Shown here: one piece after another, positions 21,641 to 33,500 of the stretch
Layout: the number at the start of each line of letters is the position of its first letter
Numbering within the stretch: position 1 is the first letter of the stretch
Made by a program: the position numbers and the translations under genes
The notes under the pieces: generated by a model
Databases searched by the model: none
The model's input: only the letters and a program-made list of their open reading frames with translations
What the model was told of the DNA's origin: nothing
Source of the DNA: Cyprinodon diabolis
Taxonomy: Eukaryota > Chordata > Actinopteri > Cyprinodontiformes > Cyprinodontidae
NCBI GenBank assembly: GCA_030533445.1
Contig: CM060065.1
Span: 52,555,964 to 52,619,963 of the forward strand
DNA length: 64,000 nucleotides
Reading direction: 5' to 3'

Positions 21641-22939
21641 AGCATGATGCAATTGCCCCCCTGAGAACAGTCTGGACGCACAGCCTCTGCACTACGTCGT
21701 GCACCCCCGAATGATTGTAACTGCTCAGCCCAGTGTTGTAAGGTTCTGAAGACTGAAAGTTTGTATTCCAGTGGGTGGTGTGAGTCAGAAAGAATATGTT
21801 GGTCTGTGTGAGTAGATTTCCTTTACACTTTCGTGTTGAGGTATGGGGCATTGCAGGTGAACAAAGGAGCCAAAGACCCCCATTCCAAAGGGGTGGACCC
21901 ATTCGTCCGGTTCAATTTGCATGTTCTCTAGGCAAAAAAAAAAGGCTTTGTTGGTCTAATCTATAAAGCCTCGATCTCAACGCTATTTCTGACATTTTGA
22001 ATTAAAAAGAGCTTCCTGGATGGAAGAGAAACGTCTTCAAACTTGGAAACAAAGTCCAGTGGATTGATTTTTTTTGGTCTGTCTGTATGTCTTGAATTCT
22101 GGGGCCTCTGTCCTAAGCCTTGACAGCTCAAGTGACCAAGATGTAATTGAGAGAATCCGGTAATTTTTCAAAATAGAAGAATTTACAATATAAAAGATTA
22201 TTCAGACTCAGAGAATTAAAACAATTAATTATTACTCAGTTGGCGGGCGGCCTGGTGCCAAATGGTGGACCGATGGTGTAAAGCACTTCAATCGGCTCAC
22301 AAACGATGTGCAAAGACCGGTGCAACTACCCAGCCCTGGAGCATATCTCAGCCTTCCAAAGGACAGATCTACAAGTTGCAGGATAATGACCCTCCAACAC
22401 TGGAAATCACCCACCACAGATTTAAAGAGATAATTCACACATTTTTCAGTTGTATGGGACAAAACAATTTTTTTTCCTCACTTCAGTAAATTGAATTTCA
22501 TTTGTACGAATTGGTCGCACCTAATTTAGACTTATATAGCAGCCCCTCATGTCAGTAAACACTGATGTCAACTTTGCAGATGTTTTAGACCCAGATTACA
22601 ACTGTTCCCTTTAGGAAGAACCATCAGCTGTCAAAGCGCCTGAGGAAACTAACCCTGCAAGACTGCAACCGTATGCTTCGGTTCCACATTATCTTCCTTG
22701 CTGGACTGGGAAACAGAACCTTAAACGGCACTAAATGCAGTTTGGATCAAGGATCATCAGGATAATAAACTCAGCCTCCTAAGTTTAAGTTTTAAACTAG
22801 TTGTAACTCAGCTATTAAATGTTTTGAATATTTTATCTGCTTGAATTCATGTCACTGATGTCAGATTTTATAATAAGCGCCTCAGGTTTAATTTTAAATA
22901 TAATCTATAGTTACAGTGAACAGTTTTTTTCCCAGCAAT
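21641..22939. other. Stretch with no recognised feature
   Basis: No domain-like peptide, splice-bounded exon or repeat ends recognised on either strand. Confidence 0.4.
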
Positions 22940-23674
22940 TTTCAATTCAATTTCAATTCGATTCAGTTTATTTATATAGCGCCAAATTCACAACACATGT
23001 CATCTCAAGGCACTTTACAGTTCAACCAGATCATACAGTCAAATTGATACAAAGTTTTCTATCTAAGGAAAACCAGTTGATTGCATTGACTCATTGACTC
23101 TTCAGCAATCCCTCACACTAAGCATGCTTGCAGCGACAGTGGAGAGGAAAAACCTCCTTTTAACAGGAAGAAACCTCCAGCAGAACCAGGCTCAGTGTGA
23201 GCGGCCATCTGCCGAGGCCGACTGGGGTTCAAGGAGACAGAAGCAGAGATACAAAAAGCAGCTGTAAAAGGCGGCCCCGTCCAGGAAACACACAGCCTGG
23301 CAGACGAGCTCCAAGGCAGCTCCCATGCCAGAGGATGAAGAGAGCACATCCACCCAGCCACGGCCAGAGAAACAGGACCACACTGGAAAACAGGCCAATC
23401 TCCAACATCTACAAACAAGGGTGTTGATGGAAGCAGCACAGCTGATGTTTCTTTCCTGGATGACGTCACAGCCAAACAGGAACAGACGAGGCAAAGCTAC
23501 TCTGAGGAAAAGCAGAGAGAGCAGAACGTTAGAGATTGAACTAACAGATTCTGCAGAATAGGAGAACAGAGAGAGAATGAAGCAGAAAGATGAAAAAGGG
23601 GTCCCTATGTCCTCCAAAAGTCTAAGCCTATAGCAGCATAACTTTAAAGACAGCTCAGGATAACCTGAGCCACC

Positions 23675-24421
23675 CTAACTATAAGCTTTATCAAAAAGGA
23701 AAGTTTTAAGCCTAGTCTTAAAAGTAGACAGAGTGTCTGCCTCACGGACTAAAACTGGTAGTTGGTTCCACAGGAGAGGAGCCTGATAACTAAAAGATCT
23801 GCCTCCCATTCTACTTTTAGAAATTCTAGGAACCACTAGTAAACCTGCAGATTGAGAGCGAAGTGCTCTGTTAGGAACATAAGGAACAATCAGATCTCTG
23901 ATATCAGATGGAGCTTGGCCATTTAAGGCTTTATATGTGAGAAGGAGGATTTTAAATTCTATTCTGGATTTAACAGGAAGCCAATGAAGAGAAGCCAGGA
24001 TAGGAGAGATATGATCTCTCTTTTTAATTTTCATCAGAACTCTGGCTGCAGCATTTTGGATCAGCTGAAGGCTTTTAACTACAGTTTGTGGACTTCCTGA
24101 TAGTAAAGAATTACAATAGTCCAGCCTTGAAGTAACAAATGCATGGACTAGTTTCTCAGCATCACCCCTGGACAGGAGATTTCTAATTTTTGCAATATTC
24201 CTCAGATGAAAGAAGGAAATTCTAGAAACCTCTTTGATCTGGGATTTAAATGACAGGTCCTGATCAAAAATAACACCAAGATTTTTTACTTTATTATCTG
24301 AAATCAGTTTAATCCCATCCAAATGAAGTGACTGGCTAATCAGCTTCTTTTTCAGAGACTCTGGTCCAAAGACTATAACTTCTGTTTTGTCTGCATTCAG
24401 AAGCAGAAAGTTAAGAGTCAT
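23675..24421 (-). pseudogene. L2-like LINE ORF2 C-terminal region
   Basis: A 248-codon frame starting TLNFLLLNADKTEVIVFGPE, containing LDYCNSLLSGSPQTVVKSLQ, LIQNAAARVLMKIKKRDHI and LHWLPVKSRIEFKILLLTYK, and ending FLFDKAYS, the normal terminus of this LINE type. It is out of frame with the reverse transcriptase part. Confidence 0.85.
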
Positions 24422-24429
24422 CCAGGTTT

Positions 24430-25266
24430 TTATGTCTTCAAGACATGCCTGTAATCTATGTAATGGGTTAGCTTCATCTGGATTATAGACAGATATAGCT
24501 GGGTATCATCAGCATAACAGTGGAAATTAATCCCATGCTGTCTAATAATTCTACCAATTGGGAGCATGTATAAAGTAAAGAGAATTGGTCCTAGCACTGA
24601 TCCCTGTGGTACTCCACAGGTAACCTTTGAGCGTGTTGAAGATCTATCATTAACATAAACAAACTGAATTTGATCAGATGGATCAGATTTAAATCAGTCT
24701 AGTGCTGTTCCTTTAATTCCAACAAAATATTCAAGTCTTTCTAAAAGAATATTATGGTCAACTGTATCAAATGCAGCACTAAGATCCAACAGGACGAGCA
24801 CAGATACAAGTCCATTATCTGAGGCCATGAGAATATCATTAGTGACTTTCACCAGAGCTGTTTCAGTGCTATGATGAGCTCTAAAGCCAGACTGAAACTC
24901 TTCAAAAAGTTCATTATGGTGTAAGTGGTCGCAAACTTGTTTGGCAACTACTTTCTCAAGAATTTTGGATAAGAAAGGAAGATTGGATATAGGTCTATAA
25001 TTAACCAAGTCATCTGGGTCAAGAGACGGTTTCTTAAGCAGAGGTTTATTTACAGCAACCTTAAAAGCTTTAGGTACATATCCCTGTAACAGAGATAGAT
25101 TAATCACATCTAAAATGGAGGAGGAGATCAAAGGGAATACCTCCTTAAATAACCTGGTTGGAACTGGATCTAACATACAAGTTGAAGGCTTAGATGAAGA
25201 CAATAATTTTGCTAATTCAGAAAGTTCAACTGGATCAAAGCAGTCTAAACCCGGTTCAGATTCCAT
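24430..25266 (-). pseudogene. L2-like reverse transcriptase, nonsense-mutated
   Basis: Contains [51 protein letters not shown] and [20 protein letters not shown], the fingers and palm of a CR1/L2-group reverse transcriptase. A Trp codon is TGA after GTALD (near 24694), cutting the frame before the YADD box, which survives downstream near 24510. It also shares a frameshift after [10 protein letters not shown] with copy 2. Confidence 0.85.
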
Positions 25267-25337
25267 GACTACCTCAGGTACAATCGCGGATATTTTAATT
25301 TTAATCTTTTCATCTGAAGAGACCCAACAGAACCATT

Positions 25338-25829
25338 AAAACCACCAGAGTTCAGCAGAGCTCTGCTGCAGCGCTGTTGCCTAAATGTTTTTGGGCTGAA
25401 CTTGGATCAGTAAAACTCTCCAAAAAAAAAAAACGTTGATCATGGGCCAGGTGCTGGTTAGAGGACAGGGAAGTTCAGAACTGGATCGTTGAGATCCGGC
25501 TCTGATGACGTTACTGCAAACATCTAGAGGTTTTAACCACTTTTCCAGCCGGATGGCTGTGCAGGGTTCAGACAGCTGCTGCAGCCACAGGTTATCTGTG
25601 TGTGGAACAGTGTTGATCCAAAACAACCAGATGCATCAAACCATTCGGGAAAGCAGACTGGAGATCCACATTTGAAGATCCTCACTCTGCTACTCTGGAT
25701 GCTAAAATAATAATGTGTTTCCTTTGTCCTTGAGATGTGATCTTGCAGCAGACTCCTGCAAAGAGCTGCTGGCTCTCCTGAGCTTTCTTTTGTATCTTCG
25801 ATGTCGAACTCTGAATCATCCTCAATGCA
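25338..25829. other. Stretch with no recognised feature
   Basis: Between the LINE and RecQ-relic copy B. Holds a short A-run near 25420. No coding evidence. Confidence 0.4.
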
Positions 25830-25838
25830 CTGGATCGC

Positions 25839-26383
25839 TAACCTGACTCTGCCAGATGGATTTACTCCGCATATCCATCTGGAAACCTTCCGCTGAAGTA
25901 ATTTTGGGAAGGGGGGAAAATACTGGTTAGCTGATTGGCCTATGTTGGTGATAGACGGGCCAAATAAACCAATCAGATCAACGAAGCATATGACGTACTA
26001 ACAGAGCGACGACGAAGAGGAGCCAATTGATAGATCAAACTCTTGCCGAAACCAGTTGGGAGAAGAGCAAAGACATCTTTTCCTCTGAGAAAAGCCTCCA
26101 GAGCAGTGTTTTGCTCTTCTTTCAGTGAAGAAATACTCTGTAATTCCGATAAAACTTGCTCCATAGCCACGCTAACGCTAGTTTCATCGGCTGAAGCCGC
26201 CATGTTCTTTAGACTGAACTGTGGCGCTTCTCGTTGCGTCACACCTCAACCCGCCTCAAAGCCAACGCTGATTGGACGTTCGTTTGGTGAACGGCTCCAA
26301 ATTTTCTTCAACGGAGAGTCTCCAGACTGATCTGCGAGTGAAACCTTGAAAGCTCGCGAGATCAGGATGGTCTCACGAGGCTA
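25839..26383 (-). mobile_element. RecQ-relic DNA transposon, copy B (545 bp, uninterrupted)
   Basis: On the minus strand it begins TAGCCTCGTGAGACC and ends GAGTCAGGTTA, flanked by CTGGATCGC (25830-25838) and CTGGATGGC (26384-26392), a 9-bp duplication with one mismatch. This is the only copy without an insertion and defines the unit. It carries a CCAAT-containing leader, a 76-codon ORF and a 3' segment with another CCAAT-type sequence. The 9-bp duplication would suit Mutator-like or other 9-bp-TSD superfamilies. No transposase is encoded. Confidence 0.85.
25973..26203 (-). CDS. RecQ-like helicase N-terminal ORF carried by a transposon (76 aa)
   Basis: Starts at the ATG in GAACATGGCGGCTTC and reads MAASADETSVSVAMEQVL, then SLKEEQNTALEAFLRGKDV and LLPTGFGKSLIYQLAP, and stops after YASLI. 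KEEQ...AL..FLRGKDV followed by LPTGFGKS is the Q-motif-like region plus Walker A of RecQ-family DNA helicases. The remaining helicase motifs are absent, so it would bind ATP at best. A longer upstream frame lacks an ATG. It probably represents the first exon or first part of a helicase encoded by a parental element. Whether it is expressed is unknown. Confidence 0.7.
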   Translation of the reverse strand: MAASADETSVSVAMEQVLSELQSISSLKEEQNTALEAFLRGKDVFALLPTGFGKSLIYQLAPLRRRSVSTSYASLI

Positions 26384-26392
26384 CTGGATGGC

Positions 26393-27039
26393 ATTTACAG
26401 CGCTCAGCTTTGGTTTGGATGAACACGTTTTTGTCTGAGAGTGTTTTTGGGTTTGACATTCAATGGTTTATAATGTTGAGAAAATATGGAATATCAATGT
26501 TTTTCCATGTCCCTGTTATCTCTGTGGGTCTGTCTCTCTATGTTTTTCTGTGTTAGCTGCAGTCATATTGTTCCTGCTAGTTTATTTGGTCGATTTAACA
26601 AATGCCCAGTTTGGACAACCACATGCTTCAAAGGAGCTCCTGACATATTTGCATTCTTTTCATTTCTCATCTGCAACTGAGGGAGCTTTGATAGAGCTCT
26701 GATAAAATCTTTGTTTTTCTGTGTGAAAAACACAGAAAAACAAAGAAACCCACTTCAAAACAAATGTTCTGTTTGACCAAGAAACAAAGAAATCGTGAGT
26801 CAATCTTAGCACATCCTACACCAGGTGGGGAGCCTTTTAGGACCACCTTGGACTAGATACTTTTTCTCACACATGTTTGTTGTTCTATTTGAAAGAGAAT
26901 TAAGGCAAATCATAATAGATAAAGGTGAAAATATTGTGTTGCTGCTTACATTTTCTATTATAGCCCCCAATATTTTTCAGATGAGACTTTGCATTAGTGG
27001 CACACCTAATCTTAGGGTGCATAGCTGATTACCTGATCC
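26393..27039. other. Stretch with one hairpin, otherwise unrecognised
   Basis: Holds a perfect 17-bp inverted repeat at 26708-26746. No coding domain seen. Confidence 0.4.
26708..26746. repeat. Perfect 17-bp inverted repeat
   Basis: Arms TCTTTGTTTTTCTGTGT (26708-26724) and its reverse complement (26730-26746) around a 5-nt loop GAAAA. AT-rich, with no linked gene. Confidence 0.85.
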
Positions 27040-27565
27040 TGGCCTGTTTCTGTCTCTGGACTCCTGAGTTTGGTTTGTCCCGGTCTGTTTCTGCCTGTTC
27101 CTGTGTTCGGATTGCTGTTTGGATTCTGTCTGTTAAGCACACTGGATCTGTCCCCTGACCCCAGCTTGGATTCCGCTTCGGTACCTCTCCGTCTCTCTGA
27201 TCTACTGGCCTCCCTTTAGATACTTCTACTCTTCCTCATCTGCCAGCTTCAGCTGGTCAGTCTGCTCTGCCTCCCTCCCAGAACTCTCTGGGCGCTCCTG
27301 CTGCATGCTGTGGAGAAATCATATGATTGGTTTCCACTCCTTCCTCTGGGAACGAACAGAACTTAAGAACCAGGTTAGTGACTCACATGCTCGTTATCGT
27401 TCCCTGTCTGAGTTCCATGGTCAGTAACCTGAGTATCTATCTCTACAGAGATTCCAGTAAGCTCACAAGCCACAGTGTACTGAGCAATCAATAAAGCTTT
27501 TCACTTTAAAACAAATCTGTTCTGCCTGCCTGAATTCAGGGTCCAACTTTCTGAGCCTTGACAAT
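27040..27565 (+). mobile_element. LTR-like remnant
   Basis: C/T-rich with CCTGTTTCTG-type repeats, then AATAAAG near 27490 and an end CTGAGCCTTGACA. This layout (U3, polyadenylation signal, short R/U5, CA end) resembles an LTR of a Gypsy-type element. The left end is not clear. Confidence 0.4.
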
Positions 27566-27959
27566 TCTTGTGTTTTGTTCTTAGTTATTGCTTGATTTGT
27601 TCATAAAGCCAATTGTCTATATTGACAATAACAAAGGAGGTATGATGCTGCACATGTGTGCATGGCTGAACAAGGAATTAGCCTACTGTGGCCAAGGTGG
27701 GTGATCTGTTCTCAGCATTGAACTGTCCCGAATGAGACATTGCTACTGTTCTCCTGTCAGTCCCAGTTATCAGGCAGCTCTTCTTCAGCAGGCGGTTCAG
27801 GTTTGTTCTGGTATGGCGGTTCATCCATTGCTCCTGCTAAGTCGTCACATGCTTCTCCCTGTTCAAGAAATACTTCTTCTGCCAGTGACAATAGCTGTTG
27901 CTGGCCACACAGCTCTCTGCAACTGCACTGTATTTGAGTTGTAGACCTGCTGCAGAATA

Positions 27960-28165
27960 TATAATCACTGACTTACAGCTGCTTGCATCGAGTCAGTGAC
28001 TTTATGCTGATTGCATCGAGTCATTAATATGCAACAGCTCATTATGTACAGAATTATTGACTTGCAGGTGATTACATTGAGTCACTGACTCGTCTCGTCT
28101 ACCACGACTCCTTTAGGAAAAGCATTTAGCGACAGTAGAGAGGAAAACTCCACTTTTCTCCAAAT
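27960..28165 (-). mobile_element. Degenerate L2-like LINE 3'-UTR fragment
   Basis: GATTGCATCGAGTCATT-type units and GCGACAGTAGAGAGGAAAAC match the 3' UTR of the L2-like copies (GCGACAGTGGAGAGGAAAAA). Some units are repeated and it has no tail. Confidence 0.45.
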
Positions 28166-28558
28166 CAGATCTGTCATGATACTCTTCTTAATCATCCTAA
28201 GATGATTTTTTTCTCCTTTTGAACTTTCCATAATCCAACAGGTGTGATCTACCTAGATGAACTCAATATTTCCATGACAATCTGTGAGATGCTGGCCCCA
28301 TTGTCCTCCACATAGTCATTGGGACAGACAGAGGACAGCTTCTACTGTCCTGCTGGGTGATAATGACCTCTAGAACAAAGGAGACGCTCCAAGGGGGGCT
28401 GAGAATCCCCAAATACGAGTCGCAACGGAACCTGGAGGGGTCCCAGAGCATTCCTCGGTCCTGGTCATCATCAGCACACCTCCTCTTCTTCCCCTGCTAG
28501 AGCATGCTCTGAGCACACTTTGAAAATGTTTGCTCAAGGAGGCCTCAAAGTTGTATTA

Positions 28559-28559
28559 G

Positions 28560-28650
<91 letters not shown>
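28559..28650 (+). repeat. (TA)n microsatellite
   Basis: About 45 perfect TA units. Confidence 0.97.
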
Positions 28651-28652
<2 letters not shown>

Positions 28653-29684
28653 GCAACACAAACACAGGAATGTAGAATCAGCGAACTCCATTCCTCAGAT
28701 CTTGGGACTTGTTAAATCTGAACCTTAAGGGTACAGACAGCCAATCCTAGATGTTCTCCAGCAAAAGATGTGAGAAGCATGATTCCTGTCATCAAAAACA
28801 TCAGAACCTATAATCATCCTCAGCTGCTCACATTTTTCTGTCTGCAGCCTCCAGGATTGAAGGTTCTGACAGCATTACCACACAGTCAAAAGGGTCTTTT
28901 CCTGGAAGACTCATTGCACAACCAGAACCAGAACCACTCATCTTCTGGAGTTTATCCACTCAAAGCAAAACCATACATCTCGATGACAATGCGGTCTTGG
29001 ACCAGAACCATAGTGACTGTGATTTGAAGGAGAATAAATCTGCTCAGTTAATCTCCAAACCAAACCAACTTCAAACCAAAACAACCGAATCCAGAAGCTT
29101 TTCCATCCAGAGGGAAAAGGATCATTGGATATAGAAATACCGCTCACAGCCTGAGGACATTAATACTCCTGCTTTTCTGGAACACATCAGCAAGTTGTTT
29201 TTAAAAGCTGACTACATACTTCAAGGGAACCTGGAAATAGTTTCTTGTTCCTGATATTCTAGGAAGAAGAAAAAACTTGGTTTTGCCTCCAAGTATTCAT
29301 AATCCTGGAGAAACTCACTCCGTCCCACTTTAACACACATCACTGAAGATCAAATGAGAGCAGGCAGAGGAGGTGTGCCCCTGGTTCAACCCCAGTATGG
29401 TAGTCAGACGATTGATTCTTCAGACTACATTAGAGTTCAGATCAAGATAACCCAATTCAATTCTTAAATAGCTGTTCTATTCTTTTTTTTTTTTTTAGCT
29501 TTATTTTCCAATAAGTATCCATTAAGTAGTGACCAGTTCTTTGGATCATCCCCCTCCTGCAGAACCCAAAGCTTCTCCAGCTAACGATTTGCTAACGTTC
29601 ACCTTAAAAGGCCCGACTGTACGATCCCCGATTGGCAGGTGGCAGTTAGACACTGAACGCCCCTCATCCCCTCATCCCCCCCTG
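28651..29684. other. Stretch with no recognised feature
   Basis: Includes a T-run near 29485-29500 but no transposon ends, splice-bounded exon or coding domain recognised. Confidence 0.4.
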
Positions 29685-29686
29685 TA

Positions 29687-31298
29687 CAGGTGCTGGTCAT
29701 AAAATTAGAATATCATGAAAAAGTAGATTGATTTCAGTAATTCCATTTAAAAAGTGAAACTTGTATATTATATTCATACATTACATACAAACTTATATAT
29801 TTCAGATGTTTATTTTGTTTAATTTTGATGATTACAAATGACAACAAATGAAAATCTCAAATTCATCATATCAGAAAATTAGAATATTACTGAAGACCAA
29901 TAAAAACAAAGGATTTATAGAAATGTTGGCCAACTGAAAAGTATGAACATGAAAAGTATGAGCATGTACAGCACTCAGTATTTAGTTGGGCCTCCTTTGG
30001 CCTGTATTACTGCAGCAATGCGGCGTGGCATGGAGTCGATCAGTCTGTGGCACTGCTCAGGTGTTATGATAGCCCAGGTTGCTCTAATAGTGGCTTTTAG
30101 CTCTTCTGAATTGTTGGGTCTGGTGTATTGCATCTTCTTCTTCACAATACCCCATAGATTTTCTATGGGGTTAAGGTCAGGAGAGTTTGCTGGCCAATTA
30201 AGAACAGGGATACCATGGTCCTTCAACCAGGTACTGGTAGCTTTGGCACTGTGTGCAGGTGCCAAGTCCTGTTGGAAAATGAAATCTGCATCTCCAAAAA
30301 GTTGGTCAGCTGCAGGAAGCATGAAGTGCTCTAAAACTTCCTGGTATGTGGCTGCGTTGACCCTGGACCTCAGAAAACACAATGGACCAACACCAGCAGA
30401 TGACATGGCACCCCAAACCATCACTGACTGTGGAAACTTTACACTGGACTTCAAGCAACGTGGATGAAGTGCCTCTCTTCTTTTCCTCCAGACTCTGGGA
30501 CCTTGATTTCCAAAGGAAATGCAAAATTTACTTTCATCAGAGAACATGACTTTGGACCACTCACCAGCAGTCCAGTCCTGTTTCTCTTTAGCCCAGGCAA
30601 GACGCTTCTGACGCTGTCTGTGGTTCAAGAGTGGCTTGACACAAGGAATGCGACAGCAGAAACCCATGTCTTTCATACGTCTGTGTGTGGTGGTTCTTGA
30701 AGCACTCACTCCAGCTGCAGTCCACTCTTTGTGAATCTCCCCCACATTTTTGAATGGGTTTTGTTTCACAATCCTCTCCAGGGTGCGGTTATCTCTCTTG
30801 CTTGTACACTTTTTTCGACCACATCTTTTCCTTCCCTTCGCCTCTCTATTAATGTGCTTGGACACTGAGCTCTGTGAACAGCCAGCCTCTTTAGCGATGA
30901 CCTTTTGTGTCTTGCCCTCCTTGTGCAAGGTGTCGATGGTCGTCTTTTGGACAACTGTCAAGTCAGCAGTCTTCCCCATGATTGTGTAGCCTATAGAACT
31001 AGACTGAAAGACCATTTAAAGGCTTTTGCAGGTGGTTTGAGTTAATTAGCTGATTAGAGTGTGGCACCAGGGGCCATCAATTTTGAACCTTTTCACAATA
31101 TTCTAATTTTCTGATATGATGAATTTGAGATTTTCATTTGTTGTCATTTGTAATCATCAAAATTAAACAAAATAAACATCTGAAATATATGAGTTTGTAT
31201 GTAATGTATGAATATAATATACAAGTTTCACTTTTTAAATGGAATTACTGAAATCAATCTACTTTTTCATGATATTCTAATTTTATGACCAGCACCTG
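29687..31298 (-). mobile_element. Tc1-like transposon with ~200-bp inverted repeats (1,612 bp)
   Basis: Ends CAGGTGCTGGTCATAAAATT in inverted orientation, with TA duplications at 29685-29686 and 31299-31300. The terminal inverted repeats extend for about 205 bp (29687-29890 and 31095-31298) with only a few differences. An intact transposase lies between. This long-repeat design is a known fish Tc1 type. Confidence 0.95.
29975..30979 (-). CDS. Tc1-like transposase, intact (334 aa)
   Basis: Begins MGKTADLTVVQKTTIDTLHK; a second ATG 12 codons upstream is possible but less typical. An N-terminal helix-turn-helix (CSQSSVSKHINRE) binds the ends, followed by a basic KGRKRCGRKK segment. The catalytic residues are D148 (FSDESKF), D238 (FQQDLAP) and E273 (PDLNPIENLWG), giving DD34E spacing. 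It ends QAKGGPTKY. It differs clearly from the transposase at 17589, so the two belong to separate Tc1 lineages. No stops or frameshifts; transposition activity is possible but unproven. Confidence 0.93.
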   Translation of the reverse strand: MGKTADLTVVQKTTIDTLHKEGKTQKVIAKEAGCSQSSVSKHINREAKGRKRCGRKKCTSKRDNRTLERIVKQNPFKNVGEIHKEWTAAGVSASRTTTHRRMKDMGFCCRIPCVKPLLNHRQRQKRLAWAKEKQDWTAGEWSKVMFSDESKFCISFGNQGPRVWRKRREALHPRCLKSSVKFPQSVMVWGAMSSAGVGPLCFLRSRVNAATYQEVLEHFMLPAADQLFGDADFIFQQDLAPAHSAKATSTWLKDHGIPVLNWPANSPDLNPIENLWGIVKKKMQYTRPNNSEELKATIRATWAIITPEQCHRLIDSMPRRIAAVIQAKGGPTKY

Positions 31299-31330
31299 TA
31301 TAGTACATGAGCGCCAGGATGCACCATGAG

Positions 31331-31353
31331 CCCCCCCCCCCCCCCCCCCCCCC
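31331..31353 (+). repeat. Poly(C) run
   Basis: Twenty-three consecutive C residues just right of the Tc1 element; length is prone to sequencing error. Confidence 0.9.
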
Positions 31354-31475
31354 GAAGCTGTGAGGCCTGCAGAGCTTTGGATCTTCCTGGATACGTCTCA
31401 GATGAACTCTTGGAGAAATTCGGGTAGTTCTGCATCTCCTGGGAAGGCTCTCTACAATTCCATCTCTGCATGATC

Positions 31476-31918
<443 letters not shown>

Positions 31919-32220
31919 CTTTTCCAGCAACATGTCTGTATTTTCTACCTGGACACTGGAAAATCCCCCCCAACACTGGGAAAAAACTGAAGGAACTTGT
32001 TTCCTGAATCAGTTCCAGCCTGAATGCAGGAATGCAGATTCCTCCAAGCCTTCCTAGACATTCCTGACTAGAAGCTGCTCAGCTTGACTCAGGGCTCCGT
32101 TCAGACAAAACATCTTTCTTAACATCCTTGGTGGAAGTTTCTTTTAATAGCTTTACCTGACTTCATGACTCATTAACATTCCTCTACGCTCCTCACACCC
32201 CTCCCAACCCAATCCAACCC

Positions 32221-32222
32221 CA

Positions 32223-32291
<69 letters not shown>
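32221..32291 (+). repeat. (CA)n microsatellite
   Basis: About 33 CA units with one G interruption. Confidence 0.95.
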
Positions 32292-32294
<3 letters not shown>

Positions 32295-32590
32295 TGTGTC
32301 ACAATATCCTTTCTGGGACCTTCCATTGACTTCCATTAATTTCCCACTAATTTATATGGCCTAACCGTGACCCTTGCCCTAACCCTAACCATTACCGACA
32401 CATACCTATCCCTAAACCTAACCTAAACTCAATTCACACCTTAGTCCTAAACCCAACCCCCACCCCAAGAAGAGAAACTTTCCTTATGGGGACCAGTTGT
32501 TGGTCCCCACAAGTACCTATGAGTCCCCAAAATGTAGCATATCCTAGGAAATTGTCCCCACCAGGTATTAAAGACATGGCCACACATTAC
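32292..32590 (+). repeat. Dispersed fish repeat with TAACCC block and GGGGAC motifs
   Basis: Contains CTTCCATTGACTTCCATT, CCCTAACCCTAACC, and complementary GGGGACCAG/CTGGTCCCC-like pieces (TATGGGGACCAGTTGTTGGT, TTGTCCCCACCAGG). This layout next to a CA repeat is common in fish introns. Class unknown. Confidence 0.5.
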
Positions 32591-33500
32591 ACACACTCAT
32601 TCCAACCGTAGATCTAATCTTCGTACTAAAGTCGGAAGATTCACCTTACAGAGATGCCTCTTTGTCCTCAGCAGGGAGGTGAGTCGTCTTTCTGTGGACA
32701 GATTTATGCAAGTCATGATGTTGAGTTAATCCCCCAATCACACACTCACAGGGGGCTGAACATTTCCAGATGTGTGTCCTCTGGCTGCTCTCTGAAGCTC
32801 TGATAGTTGATACATGCTTGATGCAGCGTGAAGCTGGAGGACATGAAGACATGATGGATGCTGGAGGATTGCACAACAACCTGCTGAGTGTTTCACAACC
32901 GTTGAAGAAAAAAAAGTTCAAAGTTTTCTACAACGGGATAGCTGCTCATCTGTAATGTGGACTGGCATTAAAACACTGTTCTGCTTTGATCCAACCCAAC
33001 AAACTCCTGTCAACAACAAACGGGTGTCCTGAGCCTCCATGAACAGCCAGAACCTCCAGGAGCATCTAGAATCCTGACGGACGGCTTGAAGGGATCGGTT
33101 CTGTTTAAAATGTCACATCAGCTGCGGGATGATTGGAATCACTGATGGTGATCAATGGGAAAACAGCAACACTTCATCTTAGTTTTCTCAGAGTCGAGCA
33201 TGAATGATGAACATCTGCCAACATCTGGACCTCATTAGTTGGTCCTGCTGAGCCTCACTGGGTTTCCTTGAAGTTTGTTTAGCCCAAAACAATCCAGACC
33301 TCACACCGGATCGGAACACAGATCCACAGAAACATGCCATGCCAAAGCAGCAGCGCCAGAGGATAAAGAGCAACACCTTTATAACTGGAGATGGGTCATT
33401 TTGGTTCATTCAGCAGGACAGCAATCCAAAAAAACAATCTTCCAGGAACATCTCAGTCCCCAGAAACGGGAGTAATAAATCTGGAAATTAGAATTTTCTC
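32591..33500. other. Stretch with no recognised feature
   Basis: No coding domain or repeat ends identified on either strand. Confidence 0.35.

Larger units (their letters stand above)
22940..25337 (-). mobile_element. L2-like LINE, copy 1, 5'-truncated
   Basis: Reading on the minus strand: reverse transcriptase (25266 to 24430), C-terminal region (24421-23675), a long 3' UTR, then the tail AAATAAACTGAATCGAATTG with AATTG repeats near 22940-22970. The frame is still open a little upstream of the first ATG (to about 25337), where the 5' boundary is unclear. Closely matches copy 2 (58273-60621) and the 3' part at 44617-45651. Confidence 0.85.

Noticed and set aside
21420..21902. 160-codon minus-strand frame with KTRP repeats
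   Set aside because: Produced by the degenerate minisatellite at 21255-21640.
29943..30989. Plus-strand frames over the second Tc1 element
   Set aside because: Shadows of the minus-strand transposase.
32373..32390. CCCTAACCCTAACC as an interstitial telomere
   Set aside because: Only two to three units, inside a dispersed repeat; too short to be telomeric.
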